A DNA stretch of 48,389 bases from assembly GCA_023386965.1 (NCBI GenBank), contig JAEWIR010000013.1, forward strand, positions 1 through 48,389. The letters are read 5' to 3'. Position numbers and translations under genes: made by a program. Position 1 is the first letter of the stretch; each line of letters opens with the position of its first letter. The DNA is from Bacteroidota bacterium. Its GTDB lineage: Bacteria > Bacteroidota > Bacteroidia > Flavobacteriales > Weeksellaceae. Positions 41,088-48,389 of this stretch are shown piece after piece. A model generated the notes under the pieces. That model saw nothing but the letters and a program-made list of their open reading frames with translations, made no database searches and had not been told where the DNA came from.

Positions 41088-44000
41088 ATGACCGTTTTGG
41101 CTAAGAGATATCTGCTTTCAATTTGTTTCATTTTATGCTTTACCTCAACTAAAGCACAGATATTCAGCTGGAAAAACCCCAACCTTCCGAAAGACAGCAT
41201 CAAAAAAGATTCCATTCTTGCCGCAAAACTGGAGCAGGATGTCTTTACCCGCGACACGCTGGATTTTATACGTACCCAGAACCGTGTAATCGTTGATGAA
41301 GCTGTACTTGTAAAAAATGACAGACAGAAGTTTCTGGGCGACCTTAATTCCAAAGGATCCATCATCCGCGGGGTCACATTCGGTAATAATCAGGGATCTT
41401 CGGTGCAAAGTTCTATGGACCTGCAGATCACAGGAAAACTGTCTAAGGACGTTTCCATTCTGGCCTCCATTTCGGACCATAATCTGCCCATTCAGGCAGA
41501 CGGCTATACGCAGACTCTGGAGGAGTTTGACAAGATTTACATGCAGCTTAATATAAAGGACCGGTCTATCCTGCGGGCCGGGCATCTGGACCTGGAGGAT
41601 AACCGCACCTATTTTGGCCGCTACCAGCGCCGGAGCATGGGGCTGCAGTTTCAGACCTCATTCGGTAAAGAAAACAAGACTTTTCTCGATGTAGCGGGAG
41701 GCGTAGCGCGAAGCGACTTTCACCGCATCCGCTTTCAGGGAATAGAAGGCAATCAGGGACCTTACCGGCTGACGGGAAAAAATGGTGAAAACTTCATCAC
41801 CGTGATTTCCGGTTCAGAACAGGTTTATATAGACGGTATCCTTATGAAAAGGGGTGAAAACCTGGATTATACCGTAAACTACAACACCGGCGAGGTTACT
41901 TTTACGAGTTTCCGACCCATCTTCCGGCAAAACTTCATCACCATTTCCTATAACTATACCAACAGAAATTACTCGCGATATCTTTTCACGGGTGAGGTAC
42001 GGCACGAACGCGAACGTTTCCGCACCGGCTTCACTTGGTTTCTGGAACAGGATAACAAAAACGCACCACTGGCTTTAAACCTCAGCGAGGCCGACCAACA
42101 GGTGCTTGTGAACGCCGGCAACAATCCTGAACTTATGTTTGCACCGTCCGGGACCGTGGCGGAATATGACGTGAACAAAATCCTTTACAGGCTCGTAAAT
42201 GACCCAAATGCGGATTATTATGAATTTTCGGCCGATCAAAACCTTACCCTCTATCAGGTAGCCTTCACCTATTTCGGGAATCAACTGGGTGATTATACGT
42301 TGGCGCAAACCACTAATAACGGAAGGGTTTTCCAGTATGTGGGACCCAATCTGGGCGAGTACATGGCAGTCCGTAAACTGCCTTCACCCCAAAAGGCACA
42401 GGTGTTCTCCTACAACGCCGAATATCTGCTGAACGACGGAAAGATCGGCACCGATGTCTCTTTCAGCAATTACGACATCAACCTTTTTTCATCCAAAGAT
42501 GCAAAGCAAAACCTGGGTTATGCTGCTCGGATCTTCGGAAACAAAACATTCACTCATCAGAACTGGAAAGGAACTCCCACGTTTGAATATCAGCATATCA
42601 ATTCGCAGTTCCACATCCTGGACCGCATTAATGATGTTGAATTTTCCCGCGACTTCAACTTAGTGAACGAGTTCAACAACCGTACGCAGAACCGGTTTAT
42701 ATTCAGCTTCCTGAACCAATGGAAAAACCTGTCCTTCCTGAACTACCGAATGAACTTCCTGGACGAAAAGGATTTCTACAAAGGATTTAAAAATGACCTG
42801 GATTTTGGCTGGATTCGGGGAAAATTCAATACCAAAGGAAATTTCTCCTATCTGGATACCAAAGCCACTTTTCAGGACACGAAGTTTATCCGCAGTGCTG
42901 TCATTACGGAACGTATGGGTGAAAAAGGAAGTTGGGGCGTGGGCGGAAGTCTTGAACATAATGTAAAAAAGTTCAATAACACCGGTTTGTTTGATGTAAC
43001 AAGTTTCAGCTGGAAAGAGGTCTTTGCTCAAAAACGCATTGGCGACTCGGCACGTACAAAACTTTTGGCAAAAGTTTACTTCCGCGACAACGATTCCATC
43101 CGGAACAATCAGCTGCAAGACCAAAATCATATCTTTGGCCTGATGGTTGAAAGCCAGATTATTAAGAATGAAAGGACCACACTGAACGCCCTGGTTCATT
43201 ACCGGAAGTTTTTTTATCAGAATGAAGACCTTTTGGCTCAGCTTAACAATGATTTCGTTGTAGGGAATATTCTGTACAATCAGCAGCTCTTCAACAACGG
43301 GATGCGTCTGCAGGCTTTTTACGAACTGGGGAACGGGCAGGAAGCACAGCGCGAATTTCAGTATATAAAGGTAACCGACGGCCAGGGGGTATATAAATGG
43401 ACCGATTATAACGGCGACGGTGTGCAGCAGCTGGATGAATTTGAGATTGCCGAATATGCGGACCTCGCACAGTACATCCGGATCTACACCAATTCCGTGA
43501 ATTATATTCCGTCCAATAAAAATAAACTTCAGCTGGCACTTTTTGTAAACCCATCTGTGGTCCTGGATTCCGAAAATGCCTTTCTGAAAAGGTGGAATTT
43601 CAACATCTCACTGAACTCGCAGAATTCATTTTACAAAAAGGACCGAGTGTTGGTACTCAACCCATTCGAAAAAGATGAAAGTCAGATCCTGAAAAACCAG
43701 AATTTCCTAGCTTCGGCACAGTTTAACCCTACGGATACCTCCGGCTGGAATGGTAATTACCGGTTTATCGCCAATAATAATTTGGTAAATGCCAATTTCA
43801 GCAATGAGGAAAGGAACCAAAACTCTCACTTCCTGAATGTAGGATACGGCATTACCAAAAGTCTGCGCTTCGATTGGGAAAACTCGCTGCACCACATAGA
43901 GAATGCCTCTCAGATGTTTGATACGCGTGATTTTATCCTGAATAATTTTGAAACCAAACCTAAAGCGACCTACAAATTTTCCGAAAGCGTGCAGGCGGAA

Positions 44001-44330
44001 CTCTCTACCGCGCTGCGGCAGAAAAAAAGGATTGACGGTGAGGAATTCCTGAAAACCTTTGACCTTACAGGAGCTCTTCAGTGGGAAAGGAACAAGACAT
44101 CGGTGCGGGCCAACTTTTCCTTTATCAATAACGATTTCACGGGAAATAACTTCTCGATAGTCGGAAACCAGATGCTGGATGGGCTTAAACCGGGCAAAAA
44201 CCAACTTTGGAGCTTGTTTCTGCAGCAGGCAATCAATTCTTTCATCACACTGAACGTCAACTATGAAGGCCGCAACTCGGGCGAACGGACCATCCATATA
44301 GGCAGTATGCAGCTGAAGGCGAGTTTTTAG
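41088..44330 (+). CDS. Large outer-membrane protein of unknown function (SprA-like N-terminal style)
   Basis: A 1080-residue exported protein. A signal peptide (LLSICFILCFTSTKAQ) precedes a beta-rich half with the blocks GNNQGSSVQSSMDLQITGKL, LNIKDRSILRAGHLDLEDNR and SEQVYIDGILMKRGENLDYT. NYNTGEVTFTSFRPI follows. The same block style occurs in SprA and other large Bacteroidota outer-membrane proteins, though this protein is much shorter than SprA. Amphipathic strands with aromatic girdles run from about residue 280 to the end, which is SMQLKASF, a terminal Phe typical of barrels. I recognise no named family. The preceding gene, divergent, codes for a T9SS cargo. Confidence 0.82.
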   Translation: MTVLAKRYLLSICFILCFTSTKAQIFSWKNPNLPKDSIKKDSILAAKLEQDVFTRDTLDFIRTQNRVIVDEAVLVKNDRQKFLGDLNSKGSIIRGVTFGNNQGSSVQSSMDLQITGKLSKDVSILASISDHNLPIQADGYTQTLEEFDKIYMQLNIKDRSILRAGHLDLEDNRTYFGRYQRRSMGLQFQTSFGKENKTFLDVAGGVARSDFHRIRFQGIEGNQGPYRLTGKNGENFITVISGSEQVYIDGILMKRGENLDYTVNYNTGEVTFTSFRPIFRQNFITISYNYTNRNYSRYLFTGEVRHERERFRTGFTWFLEQDNKNAPLALNLSEADQQVLVNAGNNPELMFAPSGTVAEYDVNKILYRLVNDPNADYYEFSADQNLTLYQVAFTYFGNQLGDYTLAQTTNNGRVFQYVGPNLGEYMAVRKLPSPQKAQVFSYNAEYLLNDGKIGTDVSFSNYDINLFSSKDAKQNLGYAARIFGNKTFTHQNWKGTPTFEYQHINSQFHILDRINDVEFSRDFNLVNEFNNRTQNRFIFSFLNQWKNLSFLNYRMNFLDEKDFYKGFKNDLDFGWIRGKFNTKGNFSYLDTKATFQDTKFIRSAVITERMGEKGSWGVGGSLEHNVKKFNNTGLFDVTSFSWKEVFAQKRIGDSARTKLLAKVYFRDNDSIRNNQLQDQNHIFGLMVESQIIKNERTTLNALVHYRKFFYQNEDLLAQLNNDFVVGNILYNQQLFNNGMRLQAFYELGNGQEAQREFQYIKVTDGQGVYKWTDYNGDGVQQLDEFEIAEYADLAQYIRIYTNSVNYIPSNKNKLQLALFVNPSVVLDSENAFLKRWNFNISLNSQNSFYKKDRVLVLNPFEKDESQILKNQNFLASAQFNPTDTSGWNGNYRFIANNNLVNANFSNEERNQNSHFLNVGYGITKSLRFDWENSLHHIENASQMFDTRDFILNNFETKPKATYKFSESVQAELSTALRQKKRIDGEEFLKTFDLTGALQWERNKTSVRANFSFINNDFTGNNFSIVGNQMLDGLKPGKNQLWSLFLQQAINSFITLNVNYEGRNSGERTIHIGSMQLKASF

Positions 44331-44335
44331 GAGCT

Positions 44336-44740
44336 TTAATCTTTGATTAAGATAAGAGTGTAGTTACTGTCTTTTCCGGGTGTAATTAGATGTAATTTTT
44401 TTTTGGAGATTTCAAAGATCATCGGAGAATAACAAATTTTTCCTTTAGCGTATTTTTCAATGTTGTTTAATGAATCGGTAATGTATTTTTGATTAGTACA
44501 AGTCAAAATCAATTTTGATTCTACCTTCTTCCATAAACCTTCTGATATCTGTGAACAGGTGGAAAAAACATATGTTCCATCCCGCTCTAACCTGAGTTTA
44601 GCATCCGTGACGATACTCCCGTACCTCAGCAGACTAATCTTGGCATTTTCAGGATTTGCATACTCGCCTTCGATATTACTATCCAGCCCGTTACATGAAA
44701 AAAGCACAAAAAGAAAGATAAACATCTGAAACCTTTGCAT
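44336..44740 (-). CDS. Small lipoprotein of unknown function
   Basis: A 134-residue protein with the lipobox LFSC at about residues 13-16 after a short hydrophobic segment (FIFLFVLFSC). The mature part looks like a small strand-rich domain (EGEYANPENAKISLLRYG, LRLERDGTYVFSTCSQISEG, LWKKVESKLILTC). It ends five bases from the stop of the convergent outer-membrane protein gene. Function unknown. Confidence 0.8.
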   Translation of the reverse strand: MQRFQMFIFLFVLFSCNGLDSNIEGEYANPENAKISLLRYGSIVTDAKLRLERDGTYVFSTCSQISEGLWKKVESKLILTCTNQKYITDSLNNIEKYAKGKICYSPMIFEISKKKLHLITPGKDSNYTLILIKD

Positions 44741-44807
44741 ATTCAGTATTTTATATAAAAGTAAGAATTTCAGTTTGACTGTTAAAATTAAAAAAGTCGC
44801 AATTCCT

Positions 44808-44815
44808 TATCTTTG
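44808..44815 (+). promoter_or_regulatory. -7 box TATCTTTG at dusB
   Basis: A perfect TAnnTTTG match ending 4 nt (CAGA) before the ATG at 44820. This favours that start and a leaderless transcript; the in-frame extension upstream is then untranslated. Confidence 0.5.
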
Positions 44816-44819
44816 CAGA

Positions 44820-45812
44820 ATGGTAAAAATTGGCAATATAGAACTCCCGGATTTTCCGCTGCTTTTGGCTCCTATGGAAGATGTTTCGGATCCGCCGTTC
44901 CGCCGTCTCTGCAAAATGCATGGCGCGGACATGATGTATTCTGAATTCATCTCTTCCGAAGGACTTATCCGCGATGCCATGAAAAGCCGCAAAAAGCTGG
45001 ACATTTTCGATTACGAAAGGCCTGTAGGCATACAGATTTTCGGAGGCGATGAAGAAGCGATGGCTCTTTCGGCTAAGATCGTGGAAACTGTAAATCCCGA
45101 TTTGGTAGATATCAATTTTGGTTGTCCGGTGAAAAAGGTGGTATGCAAAGGTGCCGGCGCCGGCGTTCTGAAAGACATTGACCTGATGATCCGCCTTACC
45201 AAAGCAGTGGTGAAATCGACCCATCTTCCTGTTACCGTGAAAACCCGTTTGGGTTGGGATACCGAGACCATCAATATCATGGAGGTGGCTGAAAGGCTGC
45301 AGGACACGGGAATCAAGGCACTGACGATCCACGCGCGTACACGTGCCCAAATGTATAAAGGTCAGGCGGATTGGGAATATATTTCAAAAGTGAAAAACAA
45401 TCCGAATATTGAAATTCCTATTTTCGGCAACGGTGATGTAGATTCAGCTGAAAAAGCATTGGAATACCGGACAAAATACGACTGCGACGGCATCATGATT
45501 GGCCGCGGTGCCATCGGTTACCCCTGGATTTTCAACGAAATAAAACACTTCTTTGCCACAGGTGAACATTTACCGGAACCCTCCATTGAAGACAGGCTGC
45601 TGGCGGTTCGTCAGCACGCAGAATGGAGTACCGAGTGGAAAGGCGAGCGCCTGGGACTTATCGAAATGAGGCAGCACTACAGCAATTACTTCCGTGGGAT
45701 CCCGCATTTCAAAGATTTCAGAAGGAAATTCCTGGAGGTATTTACGCTGGAAGAAATGGACGGCGTAATTGCGGAAGCAAGTGAGTTTTACAGAGAACAT
45801 CAGTTTTCATAA
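44820..45812 (+). CDS. dusB: tRNA-dihydrouridine synthase
   Basis: A 330-residue FMN-dependent enzyme. Visible motifs are PLLLAPMEDVSDPPFRRLC, the catalytic-cysteine region DINFGCPVKKVVCKGAGAG, VKTRLGWD, the substrate loop IHARTRAQMYKGQADWEYI, FGNGDV and the phosphate loop GIMIGRGAIGYPWIF. It reduces uridines in tRNA D-loops. The start at 44820 gives MVKIGNIELPDFPLLLAPM as in the family, and a promoter box stands directly before it. The DusB subgroup is inferred by resemblance. Confidence 0.95.
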   Translation: MVKIGNIELPDFPLLLAPMEDVSDPPFRRLCKMHGADMMYSEFISSEGLIRDAMKSRKKLDIFDYERPVGIQIFGGDEEAMALSAKIVETVNPDLVDINFGCPVKKVVCKGAGAGVLKDIDLMIRLTKAVVKSTHLPVTVKTRLGWDTETINIMEVAERLQDTGIKALTIHARTRAQMYKGQADWEYISKVKNNPNIEIPIFGNGDVDSAEKALEYRTKYDCDGIMIGRGAIGYPWIFNEIKHFFATGEHLPEPSIEDRLLAVRQHAEWSTEWKGERLGLIEMRQHYSNYFRGIPHFKDFRRKFLEVFTLEEMDGVIAEASEFYREHQFS

Positions 45813-45818
45813 AATACT

Positions 45819-45850
45819 GAACCCACAGAAAATCTGTGGGTTCTTTGTTT
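45819..45850 (+). terminator. Terminator between dusB and deoC
   Basis: An 11-bp stem (45819-45829 with 45833-45843, GAACCCACAGA and its complement) with an AAA loop, then CTTTGTTT. It probably serves dusB mainly; the minus-strand T tract is weaker. Confidence 0.85.
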
Positions 45851-45867
45851 GCTGTTATAAGCAGAAA

Positions 45868-46608
45868 TTAATAATCTGCGGAGCCTGCTGAGTTTTTTAT
45901 CAGAGCCAGGGCCGAAGAAGTTCCAATCCTTTTTACACCCAGATCAATCATTTTTTCGGCATCTTCCGGAGAGCGTACGCCACCGGCCGCCTTTACCGGA
46001 AGTTTACCGGCGTGGTCCAGCATGATATTTATACCTTCAAAAGTAGCACCGTTGGGCTTGCCTCCTTCCGTTACATAGAAACCTGTGGAGGATTTAACAA
46101 AAACCTCATCTTCCCTGCCGGGGAAATTTCCGCCTGTCCACTGTGCGACAAGCGCTGTAATTTCCGAAATCTGCGCATCGGTAAGTGCGGCAATTTCTAT
46201 AATCCACTTGGCGATCTTATTGTTTTCCAAACAAAGTTTGGTGCACTGCACCACCTCGTTTTCTACAAGATCAAGTTGACCTCTTTTGTAAGCTTCGTAG
46301 TTGATTACGAAATCCAGTTCATCCGCGCCGTCGGCAATTGCTTTACGGGCTTCGGCCAGCTTTGCCTCCGTGGAGTTCGTACCTTCGTGGAATCCTATGA
46401 CCGTGCCCACCTTTACGTCCGCCTTATTATCAGAAATATATTCTTTAACCTGTTTTACAAAATCCGGACGGATCATGACCGCATAAATTTTATTGGATAT
46501 GGCTTCATCCACCAAAGAAAGAACTGTCCGGAATGTCTCTTCTTCAGAAAGCCCGGACTGCTCAGGTGTCTTAAGGTAAGTGGAATCCAGATATCTATTG
46601 ATTTCCAT
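45868..46608 (-). CDS. deoC: Deoxyribose-phosphate aldolase
   Basis: A 246-residue class I aldolase. The Schiff-base lysine is Lys172 in VKSSTGF, the second lysine is Lys206 in LPVKAAGGVRS, and the Asp of the proton relay is Asp99 in DELDFVIN. The C-terminal Tyr of SADY is the conserved terminal tyrosine. It splits 2-deoxyribose-5-phosphate into acetaldehyde and glyceraldehyde-3-phosphate in nucleoside salvage. It follows the Lrp-type regulator on the same strand by about 35 nt. Confidence 0.95.
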   Translation of the reverse strand: MEINRYLDSTYLKTPEQSGLSEEETFRTVLSLVDEAISNKIYAVMIRPDFVKQVKEYISDNKADVKVGTVIGFHEGTNSTEAKLAEARKAIADGADELDFVINYEAYKRGQLDLVENEVVQCTKLCLENNKIAKWIIEIAALTDAQISEITALVAQWTGGNFPGREDEVFVKSSTGFYVTEGGKPNGATFEGINIMLDHAGKLPVKAAGGVRSPEDAEKMIDLGVKRIGTSSALALIKNSAGSADY

Positions 46609-46643
46609 TCTCTTTTTATTCCGTTAAAACATATTCAGTTGCC

Positions 46644-47114
46644 TCACACTTTGAGCTGCCGGCCGATACTCTGCTCCAGCGAGATAAAAGTCTCGGTCCT
46701 GGTTACACCTTTCAGCTTCTGCAATTTGTTCAGGATTTCCATCAGGTGGTCATTGTCTTTACACAACACCTTCAGGAAAACAGTATAATTTCCGGTAGTG
46801 TAATGAGCTTCCACAACTTCATTTACTTCTTTCAGTGCCTTCACTACATCAGGATATTGGTTAGGCTGCTCCAGATAAACACCGATATAGGCTACCACTT
46901 TATAGCCTATTTTACGTGCATTCAGGAACGAGATGGAGTTTTCAATCACGCCCGCCTGTTCCAGTTTCTTAATACGCTGATGAACAGCGGTTGTAGATAT
47001 GCCTACATTTTTAGCGATATGCGCAAGAGATGTTTTGGCATTATCCATAAGCATATGAATGATTTTCTTGTCAATAGCATCCAGCAGATAGCCAATATTA
47101 GTTGCGTTTTTCAT
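46644..47114 (-). CDS. Lrp/AsnC family transcriptional regulator
   Basis: A 156-residue regulator. The helix-turn-helix is visible as TSLAHIAKNVGISTTAVHQRIKKLEQAG, followed by the RAM ligand-binding domain (YKVVAYIGVYLEQP, VVEAHYTTGNYTVFLKVLCKD, GVTRTETFISLEQSIG). It probably senses an amino acid and controls nearby metabolism, perhaps deoC, which follows directly. The start at 47114 (MKNATNIG) is preferred; a TTG five codons upstream is also in frame in an A-rich tract. The effector is unknown. Confidence 0.93.
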   Translation of the reverse strand: MKNATNIGYLLDAIDKKIIHMLMDNAKTSLAHIAKNVGISTTAVHQRIKKLEQAGVIENSISFLNARKIGYKVVAYIGVYLEQPNQYPDVVKALKEVNEVVEAHYTTGNYTVFLKVLCKDNDHLMEILNKLQKLKGVTRTETFISLEQSIGRQLKV

Positions 47115-47138
47115 ACTATTTTTTTTCAATTTTTTTGT

Positions 47139-48101
47139 TTAATTTTTGCGGAATTTCAGCAATACCGGAAAGTGATCGCTGTACCCTCCGAGGTAACGTG
47201 AACCTACAAAAGTACGGAAAGGCCTGCCTTCAAACTTACGGTCCCAACTTTTCAGTTTGGGATGATCAAAAACATCAGCAGACTCATACTTCAGAGGCGC
47301 CTCTTCTTTAAAAAAATCATCGGAAACAAGCATTTGGTCAAAAAGTAAGCCAAATTGACGGTGATAAGTTGAAAATTTACCCTTGATAAAGAGATCCAGA
47401 AACGGATTGGAAAGTATTTTCTCGTTATTGCTTCCATAAGTAATGCTGTTAATGTTTTCCTCATCCGGATTTTCATTGAAATCACCCATAAGCAGAACCG
47501 CTTCACCAAGTTCATTCATCTGAACAATCCTTTCCCTGATATCCGTGAGGATGACATCGCGCCTGGGTTTGTTAATGTCCTTTTCTCTTTTGGACGGCAA
47601 ATGGAACACAAATACATTAACCGTGGCATTACCATACCGTAATTTTACATGGAGTACGTCCCGGGTAGTATCATATTTTTCCGGAGCAGCCCCTTCAATT
47701 TCAAAGAAGTAACTGATCGGTTCGCTGGAAATAATCTCCACTTTTGAGCTGTCATAGATAAGCGCTACATCCACGCCACGTTCATCCATGGATTCATAGT
47801 GAACAACGTTAAACCGACCTTCAAAAACAGGCTGGGACACCAGCTCCTGAAGCACACCGTCGCCCTGAATTTCAGCCAGACCGATGACCATAGGCAAAAC
47901 GCCATGCTTATCCCGGATCAACTGAAAAACCTGTGCAATTTTCTGCAGTTTATTCTGAAAACGGAACTGGTCCCAATTGCGCAGACCGGAAAACTCAATA
48001 TTTGGAAGCTGTGAAGTCCTGGCCTCAGCACTGTAGAAATTCTCAGTATTGTAAAAAACGGCCAGTTCGTGAATAGTACTGCCAAAGTATCCGTTACTCA
48101 T
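47139..48101 (-). CDS. Endonuclease/exonuclease/phosphatase family protein
   Basis: A 320-residue EEP-fold hydrolase. Conserved positions are FYNTENF at the N-terminus, GLAEIQGD (metal-ligand Glu), DERGVDVALIYD, FVFHLPSKR (catalytic His), LMGDFNENPDEEN (Asp/Asn), FDQMLVS and the terminal GGYSDHFPVLL (Ser-Asp-His). No signal peptide is present, so it acts in the cytoplasm. The family includes nucleases and phosphoesterases, and the substrate cannot be read here. A near-match TATCTTTA lies 24 nt upstream. It heads a same-strand run with the Lrp-type gene and deoC. Confidence 0.93.
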   Translation of the reverse strand: MSNGYFGSTIHELAVFYNTENFYSAEARTSQLPNIEFSGLRNWDQFRFQNKLQKIAQVFQLIRDKHGVLPMVIGLAEIQGDGVLQELVSQPVFEGRFNVVHYESMDERGVDVALIYDSSKVEIISSEPISYFFEIEGAAPEKYDTTRDVLHVKLRYGNATVNVFVFHLPSKREKDINKPRRDVILTDIRERIVQMNELGEAVLLMGDFNENPDEENINSITYGSNNEKILSNPFLDLFIKGKFSTYHRQFGLLFDQMLVSDDFFKEEAPLKYESADVFDHPKLKSWDRKFEGRPFRTFVGSRYLGGYSDHFPVLLKFRKN

Positions 48102-48252
48102 ATATAAATGTAAATGTAAAGATATTATTTTACTATTCCGAATATCCTTATGGCTAAGAATTGCATAAATATGGAAAACAATGGATTTTAAGATACTTTT
48201 TCAAAAACTGGGAAGTCTAAACAGAGCAACATTTACTTTTATTATCAGAAAT

Positions 48253-48281
48253 AAAAAAAGCGCCCGGAAAATCCGCGCGCT
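48253..48281 (-). terminator. Terminator after the ferredoxin gene
   Basis: A G+C-rich imperfect stem (AGCGC...GCGCT with CGG/CCG inside, 48259-48267 with 48273-48281) is followed on the minus strand by a T7 tract (48258-48252). Confidence 0.8.
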
Positions 48282-48302
48282 GTAAACTATGTTCATAAAG
48301 GG

Positions 48303-48389
48303 TTAGGGGTAAGGTGCTATTTCCACTTCCAAACCTTCTATTTCCTCGCTGATATGAATCTGGCAACCCAACCGTGAGTTGTCCTGCAC
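48303..48389 (-). CDS. 2Fe-2S ferredoxin, C-terminal end only
   Basis: The last 28 residues of a frame running off the window: QDNSRLGCQIHISEEIEGLE then VEIAPYP and a TAA stop. SRLGCQ carries the fourth cluster cysteine of adrenodoxin-type (vertebrate/bacterial Isc) ferredoxins, and the ending fits that family. The fragment is short, so the family is inferred from this one block. The rest lies beyond the right edge on the minus strand. Confidence 0.8.
   Translation of the reverse strand: MQDNSRLGCQIHISEEIEGLEVEIAPYP

Overview
The window reads as a chromosomal segment of a member of the Flavobacteriia, most likely the Chryseobacterium/Kaistella side of the Weeksellaceae. The evidence is a type IX secretion sorting tail (40004-40942), a family S46 dipeptidyl-peptidase, large outer-membrane barrels of Bacteroidota type, and repeated promoter -7 boxes of the form TAnnTTTG. 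Ribosome-binding sites of Shine-Dalgarno type are scarce. The genus is an inference from protein style. No rRNA, tRNA, CRISPR array, insertion sequence or prophage was seen.

Layout. 1-5.7 kb (plus strand): the cut C-terminal half of a Zn/Cd-type P1B ATPase, a small TfoX-like protein, a DPP11-type S46 peptidase, a macrodomain protein, a small membrane protein and a NodB-type polysaccharide deacetylase. 5.7-11.9 kb (minus): a 955-residue M16 protease, a frameshifted YCII-like gene and polA. 12.0-15.1 kb (plus): a UbiB/ABC1 kinase, two arrays of heptanucleotide repeats, and an overlapping HipA-like kinase/DUF3037 pair. 15.2-23.0 kb (minus): an unknown 259-residue protein, a UvrD/PcrA helicase, two tandem secreted thioredoxin-like proteins, two cold-shock-domain proteins and uvrC. 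23.1-28.6 kb (plus): hutH, an active/inactive pair of secreted M16 proteins, and secG. 28.6-30.9 kb (minus): recR followed by two GT2 glycosyltransferases. 31.0-39.8 kb (plus): a LURP-one-like protein, a lipoprotein, pepD, a Xre-RES toxin-antitoxin pair, a DUF4256 protein, a FrnE-like DsbA oxidoreductase, a YceI protein, and a metallopeptidase-like domain fused to an outer-membrane barrel. 40.0-48.4 kb: a T9SS cargo protein, a 1080-residue outer-membrane protein, a lipoprotein, dusB, deoC, an Lrp/AsnC regulator, an endonuclease/exonuclease/phosphatase-family protein, and the tail of a 2Fe-2S ferredoxin.

How it fits together. Most of the window is a housekeeping mosaic. DNA repair and replication (polA, uvrD/pcrA, uvrC, recR) and RNA metabolism (dusB, cold-shock proteins) sit beside an exported peptide-degrading set (DPP11-type S46, M16 pair). 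Catabolic enzymes (pepD, hutH, deoC) lie nearby. Peptide and amino-acid use is therefore a clear theme.

The parts most worth a second look are: the HipA-like/DUF3037 pair with the heptad arrays upstream; the Xre-RES module; the peptidase-like/barrel fusion with no HExxH; the zinc-less M16 partner with a lipoprotein-sorting-like tail; the unknown protein at 15200-15979; and seven genes whose TAnnTTTG box ends only 3-5 nt before the start codon, which suggests leaderless transcripts.
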